From positions 8,999,001 through 9,063,000 of the forward strand of contig NC_045127.1 of the NCBI RefSeq assembly GCF_007655135.1: a stretch of 64,000 nucleotides of DNA, given 5' to 3'. Made by a program: the position numbers and the translations under genes. The DNA is from Punica granatum (lineage: Eukaryota; Streptophyta; Magnoliopsida; Myrtales; Lythraceae). The stretch's first letter is position 1. Each line of letters opens with the position of its first letter. This document shows, piece after piece, positions 24,714 through 36,854 of this stretch. The notes beneath the pieces were generated by a model. It was given only the letters and a program-made list of their open reading frames with translations. It did not search any database and was not told where the DNA came from.

Positions 24714-25138
24714 AGTTTTTTTCTCTCCTTTATTCTTTAATGTTTAAATAAGAATATACAATACATACATAGTATTGATGTATAAATTATGTATATATAG
24801 ATGATAGGTGTATATATATACTTTCTTTTTCCTTTCCATTCTTTTTGGTTGAGAAAACAATGCACACAAATGAGATATTCTATATTTATATGGATGGGGA
24901 TGATTAAGAATATTACCCTCGTTAGACACGGGTCTTACTTAGTTCCTAAAGGATGACTAATTAAGAACCTAAATTATTTGATGATCAGTATGAGATAGAC
25001 ATTGGACCTTTTCCACTAATGAGGAGCCAACCCCCCTTACCCTTAGCTCTCCTATATACTTAATAGCCCGATTTGATTTCTATAATTCATCTAATTAGTC
25101 ACCAATTTATTCTTATAATTAGTCACCAATTTTATTCT

Positions 25139-25165
25139 TATATATATATATATATATATATATAT
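25139..25165. repeat. (TA)n microsatellite
   Basis: About 13 TA units. The collinear site in copy B (near 45280) is much shorter. Confidence 0.9.
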
Positions 25166-26091
25166 TTCTTTTGTAAGCAAGTCAGCACCTTTAGGAGCAG
25201 TGAATCGAATACTATTAAAGTAGGATACTTCATATAAAATGTAAGGAGAAAATTATGGGCATTCCTAATAAATGAATTTTGAAGTTGGGAATTGGACCTT
25301 TTTATATTTTTTTAATCCATTATTACAATCATATCAACTACACTGATCATACTCTCATTTTGTACTTAACAAAAAAAGCTAAAATCCAACAACTCGAGAA
25401 GATTAATCAAATACATCATGAACTATGGTTCGAAGTACATGGGACTTTCTAATTACTTTGTTTTTGTGGTAAAGAAATGATTAATTATAACCTGATCAAC
25501 TCGATTGAAACTTCACATTTTGCAATGCTCATTGAGATAATTAATTAATTCATTGGCGACAAATAAGTGTGACGTACACATATTCGATTAGTTGAGAAAG
25601 GCTGCACTGCATGCAAATTTCAATCGTAATTAACCCGCCCAAAATATTTAATTTCCCTAATACTGAAAAGACTCGAAGAGGTTTGACTTCTTTGGAGCAT
25701 GATAATGATCGTAGTGTGCTCCATATTAATCTATCATTATCTTGTAAACCCATTGATTACAAATATTTTATGGAAATAATTCTAAAATCTACATTATCTT
25801 CTAACAAAGTATAACAATTTAATTATTCATCAATTATTAATACTCTAGGATTGGTCCCATACAGAAGCATTAATTTCTTTCATTCTTTTCTTTTTTAATA
25901 CTGATTAATTATTATTTTTACCTCAATAGTGTCAAGGATTTTTATATTACTTAGAGAAGCATACAAGGTGCTCAAGAGAAATTATAAGATGACGAAATTA
26001 CATTGGAGGAATCTGCTGAGGCAAACAATACGGGAAAAATGCATGTTAAAGAAAACCATTCGAGACAATATGTGCTCAAAGCATGCATTTT

Positions 26092-26247
26092 TTTTGGTTA
26101 CGAAGGAAACCTATGAACCTAATACATTGAAATATAAATATTAAATATATAATAAATGGGTGCATGTAGTCCCATTTGATATTTAATCTAGGACCTCTTG
26201 GTCACCTGGCGAGAGATGTATCACTGTGTTATTCCTTCTATTGATCT
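26092..26247 (-). mobile_element. 156-bp retroposon (SINE-like) with 15-bp target duplication, only in copy A
   Basis: The insertion is flanked by CAAAGCATGCATTTT (26077-26091) and CAAGGCATGCATTTT (26248-26262). Copy B has a single copy of this motif near 46170. On the minus strand the insert runs from CCTTGAGATCAATAGAAGG-type sequence to an A-rich tail. It carries AGGTGACCAAGAGGTCCTAG and GGGACTACATGCACCC, motifs of a plant SINE group different from the other SINEs in this window. A long target duplication plus an A-tail indicates LINE-mediated insertion. Confidence 0.75.
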
Positions 26248-27689
26248 CAAGGCATGCATTTTCCTTTTCTATGTACGTCGTGATGTCATATCGTATGCAG
26301 TGGAATTCATGCGTAACTGATTAATACATATATGAATTCTAGACAATGTTTTGTAGTAAATAAATTCAGTAATTAATCATCGACTTCTTTTTAAATTCCT
26401 ATAGTATATAATTGTGTCATTAATGTTACTCCGATTATTAATGTAGATCAACAGATATTTCTCTAGGCATTTTGCATGCTTCATGCATTGTACTTCTCTT
26501 GTGCGCCATTGGAATCTTTTCAAGTAATTAATCATAATAGTAATCAGTACATAGAATTATCTTATGTAGATGAGACTACATTAGCTGCAAACGAAGTTTA
26601 ATATTAATTAAATCGTTTCTCAATAATTATGATATTAATTATTGTTTGGTTCCAAACAGACAGAGGCACTTCCCCTAATTAACTATATGTTGCTGGTGAA
26701 AGTCTTGCATAACTAACATGCAGCTGCACAATAAATTGCAGTTAGATCAATATAATAAATTAATCATTGACTATCTACCGAAAAAGAAAATTAATCATTG
26801 ACTTCCTTTGGGATTTCTATAATATATGCGTTGGTTATGTTAGTTAACCTTTCCATATGGATCAAAAGTAAGTTCCCCGAGGAAGGTTGCATGCTTCCCT
26901 TTTGTTTTTTTTTTTGGTGAAACAGGGAATATAGTATTAAAAACTAAGTTCGCCGAGGTAGGTCGCTTGCTTCATGCATGGTAATAATCGGTTTAATTCC
27001 TCTAATGCATACATAGATTTAGTTTCTTATATATTAGCTAGGTCCCATTTATGCGAACTCTTCGGCAGTATCCCCGTAACTGCCAAACCATGTGCTTTGC
27101 ATATATATTTTATTCGAAAATTCGGCAGATAGTACCGGAGCAAGTTGATGAATCACCATTGAGAATATAAATGGGACATGCCTTTGTCTTAACTAACAAT
27201 ATGTTGTCAAATCATATACTTTGTACAATGCAATGTGGTTTTACCCATTAATCTAACAACTTTAATTGGAGACTTGCTAGCTAGTAATTGAGTTATACGG
27301 GTACTCACCATACTATGGGCTTATTAAAACGTTAGTCTTCACATTTTATGGCCATCTTAAGAAAAGCAAAAAGAGCTTTGATTGGGGAAATAAAACGTAT
27401 CCAAATTTTGAGGGGTGTTGCAACGTGTCAACCAGCTCGAACAAAATCATTAAAAAAACAACGATGTCGGGCAGCTAAAGAAGGCCTTTGTCGATCAAGA
27501 GCTGTCATGATAGTTTAGTTTATTTTTATTTTTCTTCTGGCTCATATATTACGTGTTAGTTAAACGTGGAGGAAGCACCATGGGTACATACAACTACGAG
27601 CTGGGGATGGGAGCTGAAAGAAAAACCTATAAAAGTCAACATCCCAAATGACAGCTTTTCAAGGGACTGATAACAAAAAAATAAAAGGG

Positions 27690-27817
27690 AACCCTAACCC
27701 TAATCCTAAAAGACAAAATTTCGTACGTGCAGGCCGGCAGATTAAAGGAATTTCTCAGTGATGATGATGAGAAACAGAATAAAATCAGATTGCGACGGTT
27801 CTCAAATTCCTCGACAG
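27690..27817 (+). other. Strongly conserved block between duplicate copies, exon-like
   Basis: It differs from copy B (51123-51249) at only a handful of positions over about 128 bp, against clearly lower identity in neighbouring spacers. It opens with the telo-box-like AACCCTAACCCTAATCC, then GTACGTGCAG resembling a splice acceptor. After that comes an 88-nt stretch open in one frame in A (includes LKEFLSDDDE), ending CTCGACAG. Copy B lacks one base after the GAT repeat, so the downstream frames differ. It could be a retained exon, a decayed gene end, or a regulatory element. I do not recognise the peptide. Confidence 0.4.
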
Positions 27818-28026
27818 TTTAATCCAAGACACAAACAGATAGACACATACATACATTCTCTCAAAATCCACATCAATTCTTCAAGAGAATAATGACAATT
27901 AATGAGGTCGTGCGTATGTGCAAAGTTCAAAGGACAGCAAATCGCAGATTACATGAAACTAGCATTAATTAATTTGTTTTTCTAATAGACATGGTGAGAG
28001 ATGTTCCTACGAATAAAAAAAGGATT

Positions 28027-28532
28027 AATTACCTAAAAAAATATAAAATTTTCACATTTTATCAATTCTAACACTAACTTTATTTTTTTGACCTAAAAAT
28101 GCACGAACTATCAATTTGATATCAATTTTAGAACGCCTCAACTTTTTCGTTAATTTAAACATGAATCTATGGCCACACCCTCCAATTGAGGTAACCGAGG
28201 TTGCAAACGATCTTATAGGGGTGGCGGTGGGTCCCGATGAGGCCCTCATTGCACAAATTTGAAAAAAGAAAAAGTAAAATCGAGAAAAAAATGAAGATGG
28301 TAGGTGGTGAAAGTCTCATCGACAGCCACTATTGCCCTAATTGGGGTCACCGGAGACCTTCACAGTCATGGAAAATCCTGATTGAGCGGACAATGATTGT
28401 CGTTGAGGCCCACTGATCGAAAAAACGGAAATTGTGCTAATATTGATATCAAATTGATAGTTTGTGTATTTTTAGGTCAAGAAAAAATATTTGTGCCAAA
28501 ATTGATAAAATGTGAATTTTTTTTGGACAATT
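28027..28532. mobile_element. Long-TIR MITE, only in copy A
   Basis: Inverted termini of about 105 bp surround a 300-bp core. Both arms contain TTCACATTTTATCAATT, then TTGACCTAAAAAT and ACTATCAATTTGATATCAAT. Copy B is uninterrupted at the site (near 51445). No coding capacity. The target duplication is obscured by A-runs, so the superfamily is open, with Mutator-like or similar possible. Confidence 0.7.
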
Positions 28533-29105
28533 AAAAAAAAAGTACACAAGAATTGTACTGCCAATCGATTGAAAGCGTAAGATTAGATCGGCTTCAAACA
28601 GTGCTCTACGTAGTCGATATATTTGCAGGCTTGTAGTGCATGTACGGGTTCGAAATTCATGATAACTATATGACGCCAAGCTGTCATTCTAGCAGCGATT
28701 GGGTTCAGCTCATCAAAGGAAAAAAAAGAAAAGAAAAAGACACAAAAATGATCGGCTTTAAATCTTTCTCGATTGGTCATACATGCCTGATTTTGTTCAA
28801 TTTCTCAAATGGTGGTAGTGAGCCGCGGTGAAAGGAACTGTCATAGGTCGGACATTACTCGAGGTTGTTCCATGCAGAACAAATGCGAGTCTATAAAGAG
28901 ATCGTGAAAAGGGATATCATAGGTAATATATGCTATCGATCTGAACCCAGTTATATTCCACGTTCATTCATCATTAATTAGTTGGGCTTTCTTTCCATAC
29001 CTTTTTTGTTCTTTATGCGTCCCTTACTATTATAAGATGGGTACTTCTTGTAATATATAATTCCCCCTGAGCCAAAATGAATATAGCATCGGAGTCACTG
29101 TCCAA

Positions 29106-29693
29106 TAGGGGTGTGCACGGGTATCGGGTATACCCGGAATCGGTCGGAATCTACCCGTTAGGGTAGAGTCCGGGTAGCTCGTATTGAAAATAGGGTAGGT
29201 TCTGGATATTAAAATCAGAAACTAGTGAAAATCGATTCCGATTCCGATTCCGATTCCTGTCTACAGGGTACCCGAAACCGGTTATTTATTAAAAAAAAAA
29301 GAGAAAAGAGTAAAGCTATTGTCTTTTCTAATGAATCAAAACAGAGACACTTTGTTGTGTGAGATTGTATTATGGATGTTTAATTTTATCGATGGATTAA
29401 TGAGATATATTATTTTTTTGTTGTTGTGGATTAATCTAAATTTTTGTTGATATTCTATTTGGCGTGATTACTGATTGTGTATGTGACATTTTCGATTTTA
29501 TTTAGCCAGAAAAAAAAATTTACAGGTTCCAATAGGGTACCCGGAACCCGTGGTATAATACAGGTTCTGGATAGGTTTTGGTTCCAGAATTTAACATGAT
29601 AGGGTCTGGTTTCAAAATCTTGAAATTTATCCCTTACAGGGTAGGGTCCGAATATCGTAAAAAATACAGGATATTCGGAACCGGTCACTCCTA
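29106..29693. mobile_element. hAT-type MITE (TAGGGGTGTGCAC terminus), only in copy A
   Basis: It starts TAGGGGTGTGCACGGGTATC and ends CCGGTCACTCCTA, so the outer inverted repeat is TAGG(G/A)GTG. It is flanked by CTGTCCAA and CTATCTAA, an 8-bp target duplication with two mismatches, as expected for hAT. Inside are repeated GGGTACCCG and GATTCC motifs. It is non-coding. The corresponding place in copy B (near 51995) has no such insert. Confidence 0.7.
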
Positions 29694-30088
29694 CTATCTA
29701 AGGGCCAAATTGAGCTAGCGATAACTTTAAGGGCAGAAACAAATTGTCCTTGCATGGTAACTCAATTATATTTCTTTTTTTCCCCCAATATATATATAAT
29801 TTTATTAATTTTTTCAATCTTTTTTTTATATAAAATATCCGAGTATTTTGATGGCGGGAGTTGCAAGTGAGATTAAAAGGTGGCGGAATCTGAGGGAGGA
29901 TGACGGAGAAGGTGATTCGACAGTTGTTTTATTGCACATTAATTTGTCGTTTTTTTTTAATTAGCGCCACATCATGTTCAAAATCCTCATGAGTCTTGAC
30001 TAATTAAGATTCAAGTCGGATTCACTAAGATGTAAGACTCTCTCATTCATAAATTTTCAACATTAACAAGACTTGAGTTCAAGATTTT

Positions 30089-30270
30089 TTTTGGTGTGAA
30101 CTCTGATATCTTGAAGTTCAATTGGACCCCGACTAATTCAGTTGAGCCGGATCGGCCCATTAAGGGGTAAATCCCTTCCAGCGTGAGTTTTCTGTATTCA
30201 CAAAGGCTCGAACTCGAAACCTTACTTAAGCGAAATAAGCGTCAAATCGCTTGAAACAATTCACGTTGGT
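30089..30270 (-). mobile_element. tRNA-derived SINE copy with target duplication, only in copy A
   Basis: On the minus strand it begins CACCAACGTGAATTGTTTCA and has a B-box-like GAGTTCGAGC. It carries the core AATGGGCCGATCCGGCTCAA and ends with an A-tail (plus-strand T run). The flanks GAGTTCAAGATTTT (30075-30088) and GAACTCAAGATTTT (30271-30284) are an imperfect 14-bp target duplication. It is the clearest full-length member of the family in the window. Confidence 0.75.
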
Positions 30271-31154
30271 GAACTCAAGATTTTCTTTAGGAAAAAATTA
30301 ATAACGAATAACCTGAACCGAACCAAGGTGATTTTTTTTTCGTTATTCTTGGCAATTGATCTAGGATATCGTTAATTTATTGGCTGAATACATTCTTATG
30401 ATCTTATTCGAACGTGGACTTACTGTAGCCATGAAGTATCGAATATTTTCAATTTGTTATTAACCCGCACCCCGTAAATAAAGTCCGCCCAACAACAAAA
30501 ATTTCAATTTAACGAATGCACTACGTATCTTGTGCATTTAATTTGTCTTATTAGTAAGATCTCGTTAACTGTCTCATTAAATGATTTAAGGGTGTATCTA
30601 GGATTTTAATGGGTTCTATTTTTTTTAGTTTAGTGATCATATCACCATCAACACAGTAAATCTTAAACAGAGATCTCACAGCTGTGTTATAGATTTTCTT
30701 GTCACGGAGATGAAATGGTCGAAGGGATTTTATTTTTCAGACTCTGCCGGGTTCATGCATCTGTTTACTTTTGATGTACACTGACCAAGGAGAGAAGAAC
30801 AAGTATATTTTGATTCTTCGTTCTAAATTAAACTAATATATTTGAAAGTGTATATACTGATCTCGATGAAATGTATATGCTTAAGGAAAATAAATTGATG
30901 ATGATTATAAGCCCATGACGGAATATTTCGAAGGTGATAATTGATTGTCAGAATGATAGCTCATTGTTTCATGCATCATTTAAGGAATTAAACAAGTTCT
31001 ATCAGTGGAGCGTCGTGATTAATTTTATATAGTTCGTTGTTTCGTACTATATATTTCGTGCTTAATATATATAGTCGAATGAAAAATTCTTTTATTAAGA
31101 ATTTAAAATGATCGGCCAATTATAGTGATCTTACTTTTGATAATTGCAAGCTAT

Positions 31155-32474
31155 TGATTGACGGTTTTATAACCCCGCAAGTGCATGGGTTGTGACAAGT
31201 AATAAAGAGTGAGTAGAGTATCGTTCCGACGAAAACTTAACCTAAAATTCTACTAGCGATTGAAATTAAGGAAATTTTAAAATCGGTTCTTAAAATATAT
31301 CTAAAGATAACCGAAAATCAATTCGTGTAACGACCTAAAATTATAATTTCCCCCACACTTCACAAATATGATCTACTGCCTCTTTTCCTAATTCGATTAA
31401 GACCCAATGCACTGACCATAATTTCACAAGTATTTCCTAAATTGCTTTGGAAAAATATCTAATTCAATCACTCCCTTATATTCCTATGGGGATTACAATT
31501 AAACTAAACTCATTAAATTTCAACTTGAATTGGCTAATTAAAGTAAATAAGTATATTCTTATATTATCCACTAATTAATTCGATTCCTTAGGATTGAACT
31601 TAGGCTACATTATCCATGTTCTAAATCCAAAATCCCTTTCCCAAGTTCAATTAGATTAACATATCATAAAAACTATTGATAATGCAATTGTAAACATTAA
31701 ACACAAGATAAAATAAATAGATCAAGATCGAAAATACATTAGGTCAGGAGAAAATAAACAAATTAGTTACGTGTGAGTTCAATTATAATTCTAGCATAAA
31801 TAATTCTGTCCATAGGAATTAAAAAATATATGAAAGAATTCAACAAGGACATCAAATTCTAGAGGAAATCAATAAAGGTTTAAAAGAAATAAGCAAAGAT
31901 GTTTCCGTCAATCTCCAAGCCTTCGACTTCTTCCTCAACTTGTTCTTTGCCTGCTAATGTCGTGCACGCCAAACTCACGCCCTAGCATTGCATGAGGGAG
32001 AAAGGCAACAAAATACCAAATATCTCATCCAATTCTAATTTTCCAATAATTGAAATTAAATTTCCTATCTTAAGCATCAAAGGATATCTGTCCTAAGACC
32101 CAAGAATATTATCCCAAATAAATCAAAATCTCTTCCTTTTAATTTTCTTCTCTAAACATGCCTAGAAACCACATAAAATATCAAAAAAACTGAACTATGG
32201 TCGAATGGGCTGATCTGGGGTATTCGCTGGCCTAGGCACTCTCAAATCTGTAAATCAATTATGCGCATCGAACTTCAATTTGTCGTATCTTCATCGTCCA
32301 AACTCCAAATCATGAACCGTCTGAACCGTTGCATTTTCAACATGATAAGCTTTCTATCCATATGCAGTTTGCACCAATTACTCGAGTTAAACCTGTCCGA
32401 AAACCTAAATTCGATAAACTAGCTCCATTTATATCCATAAAAGTGTTGAATAATTCTATTTTTATAGAGTTAAT
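31155..32474. mobile_element. 1.32-kb LTR-like insertion flanked by AGCTAT, only in copy A
   Basis: It is bounded by AGCTAT on both sides (31149-31154 and 32475-32480). Copy B has the unfilled sequence (GCGAGCTTATGGTAATTG near 54160). It begins TGATTGACGG, followed by a block around CCGCAAGTGCATGGG and GAGTAGAGTATCGTTCC that I associate with LTR ends of plant Ty3/gypsy-type elements. No reading frame of note. It could be a solo LTR or a non-autonomous element; it does not end cleanly in CA. Confidence 0.5.
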
Positions 32475-32698
32475 AGCTATGGTAATTGATTTAAATCTTA
32501 AAAAGCTCCCCATACATATTGTGCCCGATAAAAATGATTGAGTAGCTTGGAATTGGTATATAATTGGACTTTTTATTTTTATAGAGTTAATAGCTATGGT
32601 AATTGATTTAAATCTTAAAAAGCTCCCCATACATATCGTGCCCGATAAAAATGTTTGAGTAGCTTGGAGTTGGTATATAATTGGACCTTTTATTTAAA
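32465..32698 (+). repeat. Tandem duplication, unit about 117 bp x2
   Basis: TAGAGTTAATAGCTATGG starts at 32465 and again at 32582. The two units are nearly identical. Copy B has only one unit, so this is a recent local event, and it spans the right edge of the 1.32-kb insertion. Confidence 0.85.
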
Positions 32699-32753
32699 TA
32701 AGTAATTAAAAGCCTGCAACAATTACTTATTTATAATAATGATGGAAAGTGCA

Positions 32754-34036
32754 TCTATATCTATACATATAGTAAAATTAACCTGAAGCACAATAAATGT
32801 GTTTTCAATCAATGCATTTGAAAAACATAAAAAGATAAATAATTTTCTAAAATTATAATAAATAATCTAATCTGAAACCATTGAAATGCCAACAAAAAAT
32901 ATAATACCTTTTTTTAAAAAAGACATCATTAAAAATAATGACAGTTTTTAATTTTACCAGAAAAGCATATCACACTAAAAGACTAAATCTATGAATGAAA
33001 CTGTATTGGACGTTTTCAATTTTATTAGAACAATATTTGCATTTTATATATAAAATTGATGATGATGTTTGAATATTAAAATTAATAATATATACCTTAT
33101 TATGTTCAAATTGTTCAAGTTTAAATACAATTAGAAATACATACATAATTAAAATAATCATGTGCAATGTACAGGACGATTAACTTCAAATTATTATTGA
33201 ACCGTAAAACTTACTCTAAAGTAAGAAAAAAGTGAATCATTAAACATAATGAAAGTTTTAAAATTTTACCAAAAAAGCATATCACACTAAAATACTAAAT
33301 CTATGAATGACACTGTATTGGACCATTTCAATTTTATTAGAATGATATTTGCATTTTATATATAAAATTGATGATCATGTTCAAATATTAAAATTAATAA
33401 TATATACATTATTATATTCAAATTGTTGAAGCTTAAATACAATAAGAAATACATATATAATTAAAATAATCATGTGAAATGCATGGGACGATTAGCTTTA
33501 AATTATTATTGAATTGTAAAACTTACTCTAAAGTAAGAAAAAAATGAATCATTAAACATAATGAAAGTTTTAAAATTTTACCAAAAAAGTATATCATACT
33601 AAAAAACTAAATCTATGAATGAAACTATATCGGACATTTTCAATTTTATAAGAATGATATTTGCATTTTATATAAAATTGATGATCATATTCGAATATCA
33701 ATATTAATAATATATAACTTATTATATTTAAATTGTTGAAGTTTAAATACAATAAGAAATACATACATAATTAAAATAAGCATATGTGATCCACAGGACA
33801 ATTGGTTTTTAAATATTATTGAATGGTAAAACTTACTCTAATTGTAACTAAAATTACTTTGATTTTCCTGCGAACAATTACTCTACTTATTGAAATTTAT
33901 TGTTAAAATTGCATTTAATAATGAAAGATATTATTATTCTAAATGAGAAAATTGATCTTTTAGTGAGATTAATTAAAATAACATGATAACCGATAAATAA
34001 AAACCAATCCGTGCAACGCACGGGATAAAACACTAG
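32754..34036 (+). mobile_element. Non-autonomous Helitron with internal tandem array, only in copy A
   Basis: The 3' end is canonical: a perfect hairpin CCGTGC-AAC-GCACGG (34009-34023), a short AT spacer, then ACTAG, with a host T following. The 5' end is placed at TCTATATC after a host A (32753), so insertion was between A and T with no target duplication, as Helitrons do. Copy B lacks it (near 54290). Inside is a roughly 311-bp unit repeated about three times (units near 32965, 33276 and 33588). No Rep/helicase coding sequence is present. The 5' end may be off by a few bases. Confidence 0.75.
32930..33850 (+). repeat. Tandem array, about 311-bp unit x3, inside the Helitron
   Basis: The motif ATATCA(C/T)ACTAAAA followed by CTAAATCTATGAATGA recurs at about 32965, 33276 and 33588. 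Each unit also contains a GATGATCATGTT-like and a TTACTCTAAAGTAAG-like segment. The units are AT-rich and about 85-90 percent alike by eye. Confidence 0.8.
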
Positions 34037-34080
34037 TATATATAGAGTAAAACAAGCTACACTAAAAAATAAATGTGTGT

Positions 34081-34723
34081 AATAAATGCTATAATTATAC
34101 TAAAAATAAATATTATAATTTATAAAATATAGATCATTATATCAATAGAACCAAATTCTCATATTATATATACAATTCCACATATAGAATTAAAGCATAA
34201 GTTAGTAAAAGTCATATTTTTATCATATCCTTTTATTGTATTTTAAACCTGCTGTCTAATACCATTGATTTTTAAAATTACTATAAATCTTATTATATGT
34301 CAAAGTGGTGGTACCATTTATTTTCAATATGACCCTATATATATATTTATTATTGCTCATCCGTTCCTTTTTTTTTTTGGGAAAGGTTTTTACAATTATT
34401 AATAAATATATTAATAAATGCTATAATTATACTAAAAATAAATATTATAATTTATAAAATATAAATCATTATATCAATAGAACAAAATTCTCATATTATA
34501 TATACAATTCCACATATAGAATTAGAGCATAAGTTAGTAAAAGTCATATTTTTATCATATCTTTTTATTGTATTTTAAACTTGCGGTCTAATACCATTGA
34601 TTTTTAAAATTACTGTAATCTTATTATATGTCAAAGTGGTGGTACCATTTATTTTCAATATGACCCTATATATATTTATTATTGCTCATCCGTTCTTTTT
34701 TTTTTTGGGAAAGGTTTTTACAA
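34081..34723 (+). repeat. Tandem duplication, unit about 332 bp x2
   Basis: AATAAATGCTATAATTATAC starts at 34081 and 34413. Both units run through a GGTGGTACCATTTATTTTCA segment to a T-run and GGGAAAGG. Copy B has one diverged counterpart (near 54350-54470). The two units differ at few positions, so the duplication is young. Confidence 0.85.
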
Positions 34724-36854
34724 GACTTGACAAATTAATGTGAGATAAGTAATAATTCCTTCACATTTTTCAAGAAAAAAATTAAAGCTGGGCCCGGCTT
34801 CACTCCAACTTGTAAGAATGATAAGGTTATCAATATATATAGTTGATAGTTGATGTGTTGGACAAGAGAAAGTTTATTGTGCAATCAATTGCGCATGCAA
34901 TCAAAGTAAATTATCACAATTTTTAATAACATCACTTGAATTTTTAGTAAATTAATAATAAATATAGTAAATTGCACAAATTCCAAAATAGATCACACTT
35001 TTTTCAAAGCAAACTATTCAACTTTTGAAATAAAATACGCGAATTCTGAAAAACTTTGATTAGTTTTTAGTAAGATGCTTAATTTTTATTTAAAATTTCA
35101 GTAATTTACTTAATGATATATAGTGCAACCTATTTTATTGATTGCACCATAGAATTCTCTGTAGGTACATTTAATTTTCGAACCAATCCAATGGGAATAA
35201 AATCTTCATCGAAGATAATAGGAAATGAAAATTATTAGTAAATCTTCTACCCAAAATAAATTATTAGTAAATATATATTATCCAATAAAAAGAAGGAATT
35301 ATTATTATTATCTACTTTTGAAGAGAAGGCAAACGGAGAGAAGTACTTGGAGAAGTTAGGTTAAAGGCTTTCTAGGAAGACAAGAGAGCGAGCAATTCGG
35401 TCTCTTTGTCGGGGAAGGTTTTCCAAGAATAATATTGTTCCTAGTCAATCCCACGATGTGGCCGTCCATGGCTTTCAATTTTTTTTTAATTCATCCAAAT
35501 ATTAATTATTTTTCTCTTTTTAACACCGATTTCATTTAATAATTCCGTTTTTCAATAAAAAAATATGTCTCAGAAAGTTAAATTGTTCTTATTAGTTCGA
35601 ATCTCGATCATTGTAAATCTGTAGATGCTTGAACCATTCAAAATGAATTTCCATCTTATGACTGCACAATATCCGTAAGGCTAAGGTTTACCGAATGCGT
35701 TAGAAGGGGTAAATATTTCAATTGTTAGAAAAAAAATTATTAGGGTTAAGTATCTATCAGACTAACCGAATGCGTTAGAAGGGGTGAGTGTTTTGATTAG
35801 AAAATTATAATTAATATGTAATTAGGCCTTTGACTTCCCTTTTCACAGAATAAAATTTAATTAATAAATGGAAAAGGATTAATTTTCGAATTTTTAATAG
35901 AGGGGTAATTTTTTCACTCCTTTTATATTCAACTACCTGACACGTTCTCTCGTTTGCAAGACAAGTGCAGTGTCTCTCTCAACATTCCCATCCCTCCATG
36001 CCTTGTCCTTTCAATTAAAATTATGCCAAGTCATACATTGCATGCTTAAATTAGAACATGACTTCCATTTTAATATTCGAGAATTTCTTTCCAGCATGAT
36101 ATTTTCGACCTAGATTATGTTAAGGGTTAGGATCTCAGGGCACACAGGGTAGATGAATGGAATTATAGTATGAAATGATATATACCTCTATACCGAAATG
36201 GTAGCATATTCAGTAACATTTTGTTCCATTTTATCTCTATATTCATGGGTGGAGGTCGGATTCGATTAGGGTAAAATAACAATGTACAGTACTAGTTAAG
36301 TCCATGATCCTTCCTTGTAACCGAAAATAATGATACATAGTTTTTGAGTCATTGTCAAATTTTCTACTTCCATACATGTAAAGCGAATTAGATGTGAATC
36401 TCAATGGTTATGATGTGTGAAATTGCTTAAATGTCTTCGTCATTTAATTAAATGGAGCATGATTCTAAATGCATCCCCTCTTTTAAATTCTTAAAAATAG
36501 GTGAATCTCAATTGTTAAAAGTACTTTTTCCCACTAGGTGGTTCAAATTATTAAAAAATAGGTGATATGTATTATATATATGTACATATATATGTATAGC
36601 ACTACCGGAGAATATTTATTTTTTTTTGAAATTCTGTATGTTTGTTTTTGTGACAATTCGGATGTTATTTTGTATACTGATCTTATGATGAGAGTAATTA
36701 TGTCATAGTTGTCCTGCAGTGAGAATAATAAATCGTATATACGGTGAAAAGGTCGAAAACCAAGGAACTTTATGCTACCATGCTTACCGTTTATGTTGCT
36801 TAATTAAATTTGAGATAATGAAACATCATTTAATACTACGAAACTGGGGGGCAT

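Noticed and set aside
27747..27810. Possible C/D snoRNA (GTGATGATGA with GGAATTT/AAATTCC terminal stem)
   Set aside because: The box C-like motif and 7-bp stem are present, but no CTGA box D occurs before the 3' stem arm.
32337..32630. 97-codon minus-strand frame with a repeated peptide
   Set aside because: The internal peptide repeat only reflects the 117-bp tandem DNA duplication; there is no gene signal.
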